A DNA stretch of 64,000 nt from Erythrobacter litoralis (GTDB lineage: Bacteria; Pseudomonadota; Alphaproteobacteria; Sphingomonadales; Sphingomonadaceae). The notes under the pieces were generated by a model. That model was not told the origin of the DNA, did no database searches, and was given only the letters and a program-made list of their open reading frames with translations. Each line of letters opens with the position of its first letter. The stretch's first letter is position 1. Made by a program: the position numbers and the translations under genes. The DNA lies in NCBI RefSeq assembly GCF_029760855.1, contig NZ_SOSI01000004.1:248001-312000 (forward strand), given 5' to 3'. Positions 54,367 to 63,553 of the stretch are shown in pieces.

Positions 54367-54878
54367 GCGAAGAAACGACAGACCAGGATTTCATTGCCGC
54401 CCCCTCGCCCGTCGAGGCCGAGGCGCAGACACAGGCTGCCAAGCCGCCGCGCGCTCGCGTGTCGGACGTGGTCGATCCGGATGAGACGGCCGGCGCGAAG
54501 CTGGAACGCAAGCGCGATTATCTCGAAGGGTTCCTGCAGAAGAAACCCGAGGTTACGAACACGACCGGAGCGGGTGGAAAGCTGCAGCAGGACGTGATCG
54601 CGGCGCTGAAGGAAATCTACGATCCGGAAATCCCGGTCAATATCTACGATCTCGGCTTGATTTACGGGGTCGAAGTTTCGGATGAAAGCGACGTCGTGGT
54701 CATCATGACGTTGACTACGCCGCATTGCCCGGTCGCGGAAAGCATGCCGGGTGAGGTCGAATTGCGCGCGGCGAGCGTGCCCGGCGTCCGTGATGCGGAG
54801 GTCAATCTGGTTTGGGATCCGCCTTGGGGACCGGAAAAAATGACCGACGAAGCGCGGCTCGAACTGGGGATGCTGTGA
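54363..54878 (+). CDS. sufT: SufT-like (MIP18/DUF59) protein
   Basis: 171 residues. A disordered, acidic N-terminus (about 1-70) precedes the DUF59 core: LKEIYDPEIPVNIYDLGLIYGVEV and MTLTTPHCPVAESMPGEVELRAAS, with the conserved Cys in HCPVAES. The family helps Fe-S maturation. It touches sufS and sufA by overlapping start/stop codons. Confidence 0.9.
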   Translation: MSEETTDQDFIAAPSPVEAEAQTQAAKPPRARVSDVVDPDETAGAKLERKRDYLEGFLQKKPEVTNTTGAGGKLQQDVIAALKEIYDPEIPVNIYDLGLIYGVEVSDESDVVVIMTLTTPHCPVAESMPGEVELRAASVPGVRDAEVNLVWDPPWGPEKMTDEARLELGML

Positions 54879-55243
54879 TGGCCGATACCGACACGAAGAC
54901 CCGTCCCGCCCCGAAGGCTGCCGTAATTCTCACCGAACGCGCCGAGCAGCGCGTCGCCGATTTGATGGCGAAGGCGCCCGGGGATGCGATCGGCGTCAAG
55001 CTGTCCACCCCGCGCCGGGGCTGCTCCGGACTGGCCTATTCGGTCGATTACGTGAGCGAGGAAGCCAAGTTCGATGAGAAGATCGAAACCCCGGGCGGCA
55101 CATTCTATATCGACGGGGCGAGCGTGCTTTACCTGATCGGCAGTACAATGGACTGGGTGGAAGACGATTTCTCCGCCGGTTTCGTGTTCGAAAATCCCAA
55201 CGCCAAGGGTGCTTGCGGGTGCGGCGAAAGCTTCATGGTCTGA
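54878..55243 (+). CDS. sufA: A-type Fe-S carrier SufA
   Basis: 121 residues. The three Cys positions are RRGCSGLAYSVDYV and GACGCGESFMV, as in the A-type carriers. It is the last gene of the suf operon. ATG shares a base with the sufT stop (TGATG). It probably receives clusters from SufBCD and passes them on, with ErpA (26157) as the second carrier in the window. Confidence 0.93.
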   Translation: MADTDTKTRPAPKAAVILTERAEQRVADLMAKAPGDAIGVKLSTPRRGCSGLAYSVDYVSEEAKFDEKIETPGGTFYIDGASVLYLIGSTMDWVEDDFSAGFVFENPNAKGACGCGESFMV

Positions 55244-55252
55244 GGTTTGGCC

Positions 55253-55693
55253 TCAACGTCGCAGCGCTGCAATGCACGACGCCCGGTCGACACTTTGCCC
55301 GTCGCTCGCACGACGCGCTTCGATATGGGTTGCGCTCGGCTCTGCGCCGGGGCGCAGCGGATAAAGGTAGATATCCAGCACGCAGGCCTGGCCAGTGAAT
55401 TGAAGCTTCTGCGCATCGCCCTCGGCCACATCGAGCCGGGGCGCCCCGAAAATATTGGCAAGCGCCGTGGCATTGCGGCCGATGATACCTTCGAGCCCCG
55501 GCGCGCGCATAATCTCGGGCACGATGAAGCCATCGCTTGCCGGCGCGTTCGGGGCCGGCTGGCGTTGCGGCGGCACGGGGCCGGGCGCGCTCGTTCCACG
55601 GGAAGGGATGCGATAAGGCGTCTTCGGCGAGGAGACGCAGGCCGACAACAGGATCGGCAACAGGATCAAGGTGAAAAGATTACGCTGGCGCAT
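55253..55693 (-). CDS. Putative lipoprotein
   Basis: 146 residues. The start MRQRNLFTLILLPILLSACVSS has a lipobox LSAC, so it is probably lipid-anchored. A Pro/Arg-rich linker follows, then a domain (LEGIIGRNATALANIFGAP, VAEGDAQKLQFTGQACVLDIYLYP) with family resemblance to small sphingomonad lipoproteins but no function that I know. It overlaps the EI24 gene by 14 bases and is convergent with sufA. Confidence 0.8.
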   Translation of the reverse strand: MRQRNLFTLILLPILLSACVSSPKTPYRIPSRGTSAPGPVPPQRQPAPNAPASDGFIVPEIMRAPGLEGIIGRNATALANIFGAPRLDVAEGDAQKLQFTGQACVLDIYLYPLRPGAEPSATHIEARRASDGQSVDRASCIAALRR

Positions 55694-56366
55694 GGCGGCT
55701 CCGGTGAACAAGATGGGTCGCGCTCGCGGCGCCGAGAACCGGGGCGAGCAGATTGGCGAACGGCACAAGAAGCAGGGCGGCCACCACGCCGCCGAGGGCA
55801 AAGCGGGTCGGCCCGTTCAACGGTTGAACCTCCTCCGGCGAGCGGCGATGGCGCAGCCAGACCATGTCCTGCAATTCGCGCCCTAGCAGCCAGGCATTGA
55901 CTGCCCAGAACAGGATTGCCGTACCGATCCCGGTTGCCAGCAGCAGGATGGCGGAGGGGAGCGCGACCAAATTGAACGCGACGGTGCGCAGGAAACCCCT
56001 GAAGCTGGCGCGAAGCTCTTCGCTCATGAGGACATCTCGAACGCCACGCGCGGCAGCCGGGTAATGCCTATGCTCGACGGCGCGCACCACCTCGTCGGCG
56101 AAGAATTGCAGGACGAACAGGGCCACAAGGCGAAATAGCAGCCATCCCGCAATAATCGTGAGGACGATCGCGGCCAGCGTGCTGACTTCGGCACTGAATG
56201 CGAAGCCCGTTGTCAGCAGATAACGATACAGCGCGGTCAACAGGACGCCGCCGGCGAGCACGAACACCGCCAACGTGATCGCCAGGCTTTTCGCCAGGAC
56301 CTTCAGGATCGCCGGATCGCCGAGCTGCGCGATCGACAAGGCAAGGGCGGTGGGCAGGCGCAGCAT
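55680..56366 (-). CDS. EI24 domain-containing membrane protein
   Basis: 228 residues with about five membrane helices. The sequence (ALYRYLLTTGFAF, FFADEVVRAVEHRHYPAA, and the hydrophobic GIGTAILFWAVNAWLLGRELQDMVWLRH) fits the EI24/CysZ-like family of membrane proteins. The transported substrate is not known; CysZ in E. coli takes up sulfate. It is transcribed before the lipoprotein with a 14-base overlap. Confidence 0.85.
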   Translation of the reverse strand: MLRLPTALALSIAQLGDPAILKVLAKSLAITLAVFVLAGGVLLTALYRYLLTTGFAFSAEVSTLAAIVLTIIAGWLLFRLVALFVLQFFADEVVRAVEHRHYPAAARGVRDVLMSEELRASFRGFLRTVAFNLVALPSAILLLATGIGTAILFWAVNAWLLGRELQDMVWLRHRRSPEEVQPLNGPTRFALGGVVAALLLVPFANLLAPVLGAASATHLVHRSRHAPA

Positions 56367-56470
56367 CGGCGCTGCGATTGCGGGCGCGGGGCGGCCAAGT
56401 CAACGTCGCCCTTCCAAGCCGCGCGACAAACCGCTACCCGCCGCCGTCGAACGACACATCCGGAGCCCAA

Positions 56471-57460
56471 ATGACCGAACCCCGCTACGACGTAATCGCC
56501 ATCGGAAACGCCATCGTCGATGTGATGGCAACCTGCGAGGACGACCTGATCGACGAACTCGACCTGGCCAAGGGCGGGATGACCCTTGTCGATACCGAGC
56601 GGGCGAAGGAACTGTACGATGCGATGGGCCGGGCAACCGAGATTTCCGGTGGTTCGGCGGCCAATACGCTCGCCGGCATGGCGGCGCTCGGTGCGCAGTG
56701 CGCTTTTGTCGGCCAAGTAGCGAACGATCAGCTCGGCGATATCTTCGCGCACGACATCCGCGCCGTCGGCATCGAGTTCGACACCGCCCCGCGCGACGGC
56801 GATCCGCCGACCGCGCGCTGCCTCATCTTCGTGACGCCCGATGGCGAGCGTACGATGAACACCTTCCTCGGTGCGAGCCAGTATCTGCCGCCAGCCGCGC
56901 TGGACGACGAGCTGATCGCCAGCGCCGGTATCCTCTACCTCGAAGGCTATCTGTGGGATCCGGAAGAGCCGCGCAGCGCCATGCGCCGGGCGATCGAAGT
57001 CTCGCGCAAGGCGGGCCGCAAGGTCGCGTTCACTGCCAGCGAAAGCTTCGTGATCGATCGCCACGGCGACGATTTCCGCGCGCTGATCGAGGAAGGGCAG
57101 ATTGACATCCTGTTCGTCAACGAGGGCGAACTGGCGACGTTGACCGGCGAAAAGGAGTTCGAGGCCGGCCTCGCCGCGCTGAAGGACAAGGTCCCGACCC
57201 TGGTCGCGACGCGCGGGGCGAACGGCGCGGTCGCAATCGGGAATGGAGAGCGCGCTGAAGTAGACGCCGAACCGGTCGACAAAGTGGTTGATACCACCGG
57301 CGCGGGCGACCTCTTCGCCGCAGGCTTCCTCACCGGACACGCTCGCGGCGAAAGCCTGGAGCGCTGCCTGAGAATGGGCGCGATTTGCGCGGCGGAAGTG
57401 ATTTCACACATGGGTGCACGGCCCGAGGCGGATTTACGGGCTTTGATGGAGCGCTCCTAA
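56471..57460 (+). CDS. PfkB family sugar/adenosine kinase
   Basis: 330 residues. PfkB signatures are IGNAIVDVMA near the N-terminus, GGSAANTLAGMAALG and the C-terminal DTTGAGDLFAAGFLTGHARG with the catalytic Asp. It is often annotated as adenosine kinase in sphingomonads; the substrate is not shown by the sequence. ATG 56471 is used because upstream in-frame sequence is antisense to the EI24 gene. Confidence 0.92.
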   Translation: MTEPRYDVIAIGNAIVDVMATCEDDLIDELDLAKGGMTLVDTERAKELYDAMGRATEISGGSAANTLAGMAALGAQCAFVGQVANDQLGDIFAHDIRAVGIEFDTAPRDGDPPTARCLIFVTPDGERTMNTFLGASQYLPPAALDDELIASAGILYLEGYLWDPEEPRSAMRRAIEVSRKAGRKVAFTASESFVIDRHGDDFRALIEEGQIDILFVNEGELATLTGEKEFEAGLAALKDKVPTLVATRGANGAVAIGNGERAEVDAEPVDKVVDTTGAGDLFAAGFLTGHARGESLERCLRMGAICAAEVISHMGARPEADLRALMERS

Positions 57461-57478
57461 CGGCTGGTTTCCCGTTAG
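57457..57478. terminator. Hairpin spanning both convergent stop codons
   Basis: CTAACGG (57457-57463) and CCGTTAG (57472-57478) form a 7-base stem with an 8-base loop. The PfkB stop TAA lies in one arm and the PhyH-type gene stop (TTA on the plus strand) in the other. It may act as a two-way end signal; there is no T-run. Confidence 0.45.
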
Positions 57479-58161
57479 CAAATGCCTGTCCATTCCAATC
57501 CGTTGGGCAAGCGATCCGCCGAATAGTCAACTTGCAGGACTCTGCGAGGATGATCGATCATCGAACGTTCGGATGCATGAATGATCGGCGTGCTGTAGAG
57601 CCAAACGTCACCGGAAGCGGCGAAACACGTTGTCGTCGGGCATTTCGCAATCGCCGATCGAATATCGCCGGCGGCAACCTTTCCAATGCGGTGGCTGCCA
57701 TTCGCCACGAGCAGTGGAGCGTTCGCTGCCGAGACCTTGTCCAGATGAAGTCGGACCGTGATCATCCCTTCGATATACTCGAACGGCGGTTCGACGTGCA
57801 GTATGCCGTGCTTTGTGGACCATGGACCGAACCCGCCAGTATCGACTCGTTCTCTTACGCAAATGGTCCGGTCTTGATGCCAGCCAAGCGCCCAGTTGTT
57901 CTGCGCTGTCTTATTGAAAAGAATCGCTCGAACCGGCCTGGCATTTGGCAGGAATGAGCATACGAGACGGCCGACATCGCTCTCCGGAGATACAAAGTCA
58001 TAAAGAGCGGCATCGCGGGCGATCCGGGTGCCTGCATTTACCTCGTTATATCGAGAAGAGAGTTTCTCAAGCAGCGGCAGTGTTTCTGCGACAGCATCCG
58101 CAAATCGCACGCATCCTATCTTGCCAAAATCAATTGAGGGAGACGAAAACGCCCTAGTCAC
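57475..58161 (-). CDS. Phytanoyl-CoA dioxygenase (PhyH)-like protein
   Basis: 228 residues, 2-oxoglutarate/Fe(II) oxygenase type. The HxD pair is in LGWHQDRT, the distal His is in PIIHASER and the Arg for 2-oxoglutarate in [10 protein letters not shown]. It starts with GTG at 58161, overlapping the purD stop by 4 bases (GTGA). The DNA is AT-richer than both flanking genes (about 53% GC in a line counted by hand), so it may be a recent arrival. The substrate is unknown. Confidence 0.82.
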   Translation of the reverse strand: MTRAFSSPSIDFGKIGCVRFADAVAETLPLLEKLSSRYNEVNAGTRIARDAALYDFVSPESDVGRLVCSFLPNARPVRAILFNKTAQNNWALGWHQDRTICVRERVDTGGFGPWSTKHGILHVEPPFEYIEGMITVRLHLDKVSAANAPLLVANGSHRIGKVAAGDIRSAIAKCPTTTCFAASGDVWLYSTPIIHASERSMIDHPRRVLQVDYSADRLPNGLEWTGIC

Positions 58162-59432
58162 CCCCGCTCCCGCCGCACTTCGCGTTGGCCGATGTCTCGT
58201 CGGCAGAAGCCGGTGGGGAAGTCGATCGCATCGACGGCGGCATAGGCGGCGCGCTGGGCTTCGCTCGCGCTGGTGCCCTGTGCTGTGACGTTCAGGACGC
58301 GCCCGCCGTTTGCAGTTAGCGCACCGCCCTCGCGCTTCGTCCCGGCGTGGAAGACTTTCGCGCCTTGCGCCTCCGCCTCACCCAGATCGATCGCCCCGCC
58401 CTTTTTGGGCGTATCGGGATAACCCTCCGCAGCCATCACCACGGTCAGCGCGAAATCGCCTGACAGGGCGGGCCGTTCGATCTCGCCCAGCCGTCCTTCG
58501 GCGCAGGCCAGCATCAGGTCGACCAGATCGCTTTCCAGCCGCATCATCAGCACCTGACATTCCGGGTCGCCGAAGCGCGCATTGTATTCGATCAGCTGCG
58601 GCCCGCCCGGCGTCAGCATCAGTCCGGCATAGAGCACGCCCGAATAGGGATAGCCCTCCTCGCGCATCGCCTTCACGGTGGGTTCGATGATTTCGCGCAT
58701 GGCTCTCGCTTCGAGGTCCGGCGCCAGAACCGGCGCGGGCGAGTAGGCTCCCATGCCGCCCGTGTTGGGTCCGGTATCGCCTTCGCCCACGCGCTTGTGA
58801 TCCTGCGCGCTGCCCAGCGGCACGATAGCCTCACCATCGGTAAGGGCGAAGAAGCTCGCCTCCTCGCCGGTTAGGAACTGCTCGATGACGACCTCGCTTC
58901 CCGCCGGACCGAACTTGCCCTCGAACATCTCGGCGAGCGCGTGCTGCGCTTCCTCGCGGGTCTCGGCAATCACCACGCCCTTGCCCGCGGCCAGTCCGTC
59001 CGCCTTGAGGACGAAGGGCGGATCGAACTTCTTGAGGGCGCCCCATCCGGCTTCGAGCGAGGTGCAGCGAACGAATTTCGCCGTCGGGATGCCTGCACGC
59101 TCGCACAGCTCCTTTGTGAAGCTCTTGCTGCCTTCCAACCTGGCGGCGGCCTTGGAGGGGCCGAACACGGCGAAGCCCGCGCCGCGCAGACTGTCGGCCA
59201 GGCCATCCACCAGCGGCGCCTCCGGCCCTATTACGATGAGACCGATCGCGTTCGCGCGGCAGAATTCGGCAACGGCGTCATGGTCGCCTGCATCCAGCTC
59301 CACGCATTCCGCATGTTCGGCTATCCCGGGATTGCCCGGGCTCGCCCATAGCTTGTCGCAGCGCGGCGATTGCGCCATTTTCCAGGCAAGCGCATGTTCG
59401 CGGCCGCCGCTGCCCAGCAAAAGGATATTCAT
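58158..59432 (-). CDS. purD: Phosphoribosylamine-glycine ligase
   Basis: 424 residues, ATP-grasp enzyme of purine synthesis. The N-terminus [20 protein letters not shown] and the later [27 protein letters not shown] and [13 protein letters not shown] are all typical. The ATG at 59432 is fixed by the family N-terminus. The neighbouring xseA start lies on the opposite strand so that the two start codons share the four bases CATG (59430-59433). Confidence 0.97.
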   Translation of the reverse strand: MNILLLGSGGREHALAWKMAQSPRCDKLWASPGNPGIAEHAECVELDAGDHDAVAEFCRANAIGLIVIGPEAPLVDGLADSLRGAGFAVFGPSKAAARLEGSKSFTKELCERAGIPTAKFVRCTSLEAGWGALKKFDPPFVLKADGLAAGKGVVIAETREEAQHALAEMFEGKFGPAGSEVVIEQFLTGEEASFFALTDGEAIVPLGSAQDHKRVGEGDTGPNTGGMGAYSPAPVLAPDLEARAMREIIEPTVKAMREEGYPYSGVLYAGLMLTPGGPQLIEYNARFGDPECQVLMMRLESDLVDLMLACAEGRLGEIERPALSGDFALTVVMAAEGYPDTPKKGGAIDLGEAEAQGAKVFHAGTKREGGALTANGGRVLNVTAQGTSASEAQRAAYAAVDAIDFPTGFCRRDIGQREVRRERG

Positions 59433-60888
59433 GCCCGCCGATTTCCCGTCCGATAGCGAAGAAGCCGATCTGGTAGCGAAGGGCCGCCCCGGCGACAACG
59501 CCGTGCCGCTTTCGGTGAGCGAGATTTCTGCCCAGTTGAAGCGCACAGTGGAGGACCGGTTCGGCTTCGTGCGCCTGCGCGGCGAGCTGTCGGGCGTCAA
59601 ACGCGCGGCAAGCGGGCACCTCTATTGTGCGCTGAAGGACGAGAAGGCGGTGATCGACGGGGTGATGTGGCGGAGCGGCACGGTGCGCCTGCCGTTCCAG
59701 CCGGAGGACGGACTGGAGGTGGTCGCGAGCGGCAAGCTGACGACCTATCCCGGGCGTTCGAAATACCAGATCGTGATCGAGCGCATGGAATTGGCAGGTG
59801 AAGGGGCGCTGCTTGCGCTGCTTGAAAAAACCAAGGCGCGCCTTGCGGGGGAAGGCCTTTTCGACGCTGAACGCAAGCGGGCGCTGCCGTTCCTCCCTGC
59901 CACCATCGGGGTGGTGACGTCGCCCACGGGTGCGGTGATTCGGGACATCCTCCATCGGCTGGCCGACCGATTCCCGAGCCGCGTGATCGTGTGGCCGGTA
60001 CTGGTGCAGGGCAGCGGCGCTGCAGATCAGGTGGCGGGCGCGGTGCGCGGCTTTTCCGCCATGCCCGAAGGGCATCCCGACCGCCCCGACCTCGTCATCG
60101 TGGCGCGCGGCGGCGGCTCGATCGAGGATCTGTGGAGCTTCAACGAGGAAGCGGTGGTGCGTGCGGTCGCCGAATGCTCGATACCCACGATCTGCGCGGT
60201 TGGGCATGAAACCGACACGACGCTGGCGGACTATGCGGCGGACCGACGCGCGCCAACGCCCACCGCCGCCGCGGAAATGGCCGTGCCGGTCCGCGCCGAA
60301 CTGGCCGCCACCCTCGCCGATTATGTCCATCGCCAGCGGCAATGTGCGTTGCGACCGGTGGCGATGGGGCGGGAGCGGCTGGAGGCGCGGGCGCAGCGGC
60401 TGCCGAAGCCCGAAGCCCTGCTGCAACCACAGGCGCAAAAGCTCGACGATCTTTCCGAACGGCTGCGCCGTGGCCTGGTCGATCGGGCGGCGGCGGGGCG
60501 GGAACGTCTTGGCGAACTGCGACTGACCCCGATGGTGTTGCAGCGCGCCTTGCGCGAATCGCGTGGCGCATTAGCCGCACAGCGCTTGTCGCCGACGCTG
60601 ATTCGCCGCCCTCTTAGCGAACGGCGCGAGCGGCTGGCGGCACTTGCGCGGGTGATGCGTTCGCTCGACCCTGATACCGTGCTGCAACGCGGTTTCGTGC
60701 GGGTAACCGATCAGGCTGGAAAGACGCTGACCCTGCGTGAACAGGCCGAAGCGGCGGGGGCGTTGACACTGAAGTTCCGCGACGGCGATCTTGCCGCAAC
60801 TGTGGGTGAGGGGGCGGCGCCCGCACCCCGCAAGCGGACGACCAAGCGCAAATCGACCGGCGGCGCGCAGGAAGATTTGTTCGGTTAA
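59431..60888 (+). CDS. xseA: Exodeoxyribonuclease VII large subunit
   Basis: 485 residues. The N-terminal OB-like region is [29 protein letters not shown], followed by [18 protein letters not shown] and [16 protein letters not shown], then a long coiled region and C-terminal [19 protein letters not shown]. The start chosen is ATG 59431, which begins 35-50 residues before the core as in sphingomonad homologues. The DUF2093 gene follows 24 bases downstream. Confidence 0.95.
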   Translation: MPADFPSDSEEADLVAKGRPGDNAVPLSVSEISAQLKRTVEDRFGFVRLRGELSGVKRAASGHLYCALKDEKAVIDGVMWRSGTVRLPFQPEDGLEVVASGKLTTYPGRSKYQIVIERMELAGEGALLALLEKTKARLAGEGLFDAERKRALPFLPATIGVVTSPTGAVIRDILHRLADRFPSRVIVWPVLVQGSGAADQVAGAVRGFSAMPEGHPDRPDLVIVARGGGSIEDLWSFNEEAVVRAVAECSIPTICAVGHETDTTLADYAADRRAPTPTAAAEMAVPVRAELAATLADYVHRQRQCALRPVAMGRERLEARAQRLPKPEALLQPQAQKLDDLSERLRRGLVDRAAAGRERLGELRLTPMVLQRALRESRGALAAQRLSPTLIRRPLSERRERLAALARVMRSLDPDTVLQRGFVRVTDQAGKTLTLREQAEAAGALTLKFRDGDLAATVGEGAAPAPRKRTTKRKSTGGAQEDLFG

Positions 60889-60912
60889 TCCGCGCCTGCT
60901 AGGCATCGCGGC

Positions 60913-61122
60913 ATGCTGATGAACAAGGATACCGGCCGCAATTCCGGCGAGGCGAAACTGCACTACGGGCCGAACGGCTTTCGCGTGCTGCGCGCGGGCC
61001 AGTTCGTGACCTGCGCGCAAAGCGGCGTGCCGATCTCGCTGGAAGAACTGCGCTACTGGTCGGTCGAGCACCAGGAACCCTATGCTAGCGCGCAACTCGC
61101 GACCGAGCGACTGAAACCGTGA
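60913..61122 (+). CDS. DUF2093 family protein
   Basis: 69 residues, a small conserved alphaproteobacterial family (AKLHYGPNGFRVLRAGQFVTCAQSGVPISLEELRYWSVEHQEPYAS). Function unknown; the position next to xseA is common. ATG 60919 is an alternative two residues later. It overlaps the peptidase gene by 4 bases (GTGA). Confidence 0.88.
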   Translation: MLMNKDTGRNSGEAKLHYGPNGFRVLRAGQFVTCAQSGVPISLEELRYWSVEHQEPYASAQLATERLKP

Positions 61123-62048
61123 GCTTTCGCCAGGTCGCGGTTTTCGTATTTTTCTCGGCTTCGCTCTCGGCCTGTATCCCGCAAGGCGGGAACGCGCCGG
61201 TCGCCGAAGTGCAACCTAGCGAGGTGGTGCAACCGGTACGCGCCGCCCCGCCGCCTCCCCCGGCGCCGATGCCCAGACCCACACCCACTCGACCGGCGAT
61301 CTTTTCGTTCGACGGCGAGCTCGAACAAGGTGGCTGGATCCGCGGTCAGGCCCCGGGCGGCGCAGTATCGGCGAAACTGGGCGATACCGCCCTCATGCTC
61401 GACAAGGACGGCCGCTTCTTCGCCGGCTTCGACCGCGACGCCGGGCCAGCCGCAACCTTGACGGCCACGCTTGCCGACGGCCGGCTGATAACCAGCCCGC
61501 TGAAAGTCGCGCCGCGCGACTGGAATATCGAGCGGGTCAATGTCGCGCGCCGATCCGGCGGCCCGTCCGAGGCGTTCATGCAGCGTCGTCGCCCCGAGCT
61601 CGAAGCCATCTATGCGGCACGCGAGATCGAGACAGATAGCACAGGCTGGTCGCAAGCGTTCAAATGGCCGGTGACGGGGCGCATTTCCGGCCGCTTCGGG
61701 TCACAGCGTATCTATCGGGGCGAGCCGGGCAGCTACCATTCTGGCCTCGACATCGCGGGCGGGCAGGGCACCACCTATGTCGCCCCGGCGGACGGTGTCG
61801 TTACGCTTGCGGCGGACGATTTCAGCCTGGAAGGCCGCTTGCTGATCATCGATCACGGACAGGGCCTCAACAGCGCGTTCCTTCACTCCTCCGAACTGTT
61901 CGTGCGTGAGGGGCAGACGGTAAAGCAGGGCCAGCCGCTCGGGCGGATCGGTGCGACGGGACGGGCGACCGGTCCGCACCTGCACTGGAGCATCAAATGG
62001 CGGGACGCGCGGCTCGATCCGCTGCTGTTCCTGCCGCCGATGCCCTGA
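61119..62048 (+). CDS. M23 family peptidase (LytM type)
   Basis: 309 residues. A lipoprotein-like N-terminus (FSASLSACIP) is followed by a Pro-rich linker and a C-terminal LytM domain with the zinc ligands: GSYHSGLDIAGG (H and D), and GPHLHWSIKW. It is predicted to cleave peptidoglycan cross-links. It starts at GTG 61119. Both His/Asp ligand groups are present, so it should be active rather than an EnvC-like regulator. Confidence 0.9.
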   Translation: MSFRQVAVFVFFSASLSACIPQGGNAPVAEVQPSEVVQPVRAAPPPPPAPMPRPTPTRPAIFSFDGELEQGGWIRGQAPGGAVSAKLGDTALMLDKDGRFFAGFDRDAGPAATLTATLADGRLITSPLKVAPRDWNIERVNVARRSGGPSEAFMQRRRPELEAIYAAREIETDSTGWSQAFKWPVTGRISGRFGSQRIYRGEPGSYHSGLDIAGGQGTTYVAPADGVVTLAADDFSLEGRLLIIDHGQGLNSAFLHSSELFVREGQTVKQGQPLGRIGATGRATGPHLHWSIKWRDARLDPLLFLPPMP

Positions 62049-62065
62049 ACCGCCGCGCTTTCCAG

Positions 62066-63037
62066 ATGCGCCGTCCCACCCGGCTGATCCTGCTCGCTCT
62101 CACCGCGCTCGGCCTTGCGCCCGGTACTTTCGTGCGAGAAACCCCGCCACCGCCGGACTTTACCTCGCCCGTCACGGTCGAGAAACTGCGGGTGCCGCAA
62201 CTGCGCACCGGGCCGCTTCTATTGGCCGGCGCGTGGGTCCTGCGCAGCGAGAACGATCATTTCGGCGGCTATTCGGCACTGGTCGATAGGCGTGACGGCG
62301 CGTTTCTCGCCGCGAACGACGCAGGACGTCTGATGCGCCTGCCCCGGCCCGACCGCAACAGGGCCGCGCCGACACTCGACAAATTCGTCGATTTCGCCCG
62401 CGTCGACAAGGTGCATGTCGATATCGAATCGCTGACCGACGATCCGGAAACCGGCGAGGTTTGGGCTGGGCTCGAATGGGCGCAGGCGATTATGAGGTTC
62501 GGCCCGCAATTGCAGAAGCGTGCCGAAGTCCGGCCGGCCGAAATGCGCGACTGGGGTGCGAATTCAGGTCCCGAGTCGCTGGTACGGTTAAGGGACGGGC
62601 GCTTCGTTGTGATCGAGGAAGATTCGATAAGCGCGGGCCGCCATCGCGCCTTGCTGTTCGCGTCGGACCCGACACGCGGCGGGAAACCGATCCCGTTCCT
62701 GTTCGAAGGTGCCGACGGATACCGCCCATCCGATGCGACGCGCCTGCCCGACGGGCGCATTCTCGTCGTGCTGCGGAAGGTTCATCTTGCCCTGCCTATC
62801 CGCTTCGGTGTTCGCCTCGTCACGGCCGACCCGGCAGATATCGGGGCGGGGGGATTGCTGCGCAGTAAGCTTCTAGCCGAAATCGACGAACCCACTCCGA
62901 CCGACAATTACGAAGGCGCGACGGTCACGGTCGAAGCGAACGGCGACTGGGCGATCTGGCTGATTTCAGACGACAACTTCTTTCGTTTTCAGCGCACCTT
63001 GCTGCTCAAGCTGGTCTGGCCGCGCGGCGCGCGGTAA
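62066..63037 (+). CDS. Esterase-like activity of phytase family protein
   Basis: 323 residues with a signal-like N-terminus (RLILLALTALGLAPGTFV). The phytase-like beta-propeller features are FGGYSALVDRRDGAFLAANDAGRLMRL, VDIESLTDDPETGEVWAGLEW and NYEGATVTVEANGDWAIWLISDDNF. The family includes alkaline-phosphatase-like and phytase-like proteins; the substrate here is not known. A start 23 codons further upstream (61997) is possible but would overlap the M23 gene by 52 bases. Confidence 0.82.
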   Translation: MRRPTRLILLALTALGLAPGTFVRETPPPPDFTSPVTVEKLRVPQLRTGPLLLAGAWVLRSENDHFGGYSALVDRRDGAFLAANDAGRLMRLPRPDRNRAAPTLDKFVDFARVDKVHVDIESLTDDPETGEVWAGLEWAQAIMRFGPQLQKRAEVRPAEMRDWGANSGPESLVRLRDGRFVVIEEDSISAGRHRALLFASDPTRGGKPIPFLFEGADGYRPSDATRLPDGRILVVLRKVHLALPIRFGVRLVTADPADIGAGGLLRSKLLAEIDEPTPTDNYEGATVTVEANGDWAIWLISDDNFFRFQRTLLLKLVWPRGAR

Positions 63038-63040
63038 CGG

Positions 63041-63070
63041 CAAAAGGCGCCCGGATCGCTCCGGACGCCT
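63041..63070 (-). terminator. Terminator of rpmB
   Basis: On the minus strand the stem AGGCGTCCGGA / TCCGGGCGCCT (one mismatch, loop GCGA) is followed by TTTTG; it lies 38 bases past the rpmB stop, at 63070-63041. It also begins 4 bases after the opposite-strand stop (63037). Confidence 0.75.
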
Positions 63071-63107
63071 CTGAATTGTCTATGCAAGGGGCTCGAAAGC
63101 CCGCCGG

Positions 63108-63398
63108 TCAGGCGGCTTCGGCAGCGGCCTTCTTCAGTTCGCGCTTCACCTTGAGAGCGCGCGAGGACAGCTTTTCGTCGCGCGTCTTCATCAGCCAGTT
63201 GTCGAGACCGCCATTGTGCTCCACCGAGCGAAGACCGTGCGTCGACACGCGGAACTTGAAGCTGCGATCCAGCTTTTCGCTCAGCAGCGTGACGTTCTGC
63301 AGGTTCGGCAGGAAGACCTTCTTGGTCTTGTTGTTGGCGTGGCTCACATTGTGGCCGACTTGGCGGCCCTTGCCGGTGAGTTCGCAAATGCGCGACAT
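63108..63398 (-). CDS. rpmB: 50S ribosomal protein L28
   Basis: 96 residues. [36 protein letters not shown] and the later [26 protein letters not shown] are typical of L28. It starts at 63398 and the 155 bases to tadA are a divergent promoter region with no further gene. Its C-terminus is Lys/Ala-rich, as usual in alphaproteobacteria. Confidence 0.96.
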   Translation of the reverse strand: MSRICELTGKGRQVGHNVSHANNKTKKVFLPNLQNVTLLSEKLDRSFKFRVSTHGLRSVEHNGGLDNWLMKTRDEKLSSRALKVKRELKKAAAEAA

Positions 63399-63553
63399 GA
63401 TGGGTCTCTCGTTCGAATGGGCGGGCGCTGGGCCGCGTCCCGCATGGCGGGCCGAAGGGCTCGGCGTTGTCCCGGAAAGCGGCGCGCATAGCGGGGGCCT
63501 CCCGAATCGTCAAGCGCGTTGCGCCCGGCGAGCGCCGCGGTTAGCGCCATACC

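Noticed and set aside
59278-60438. 386-codon minus-strand frame antisense to xseA and purD start
   Set aside because: Mirror of xseA codon bias; no motif.
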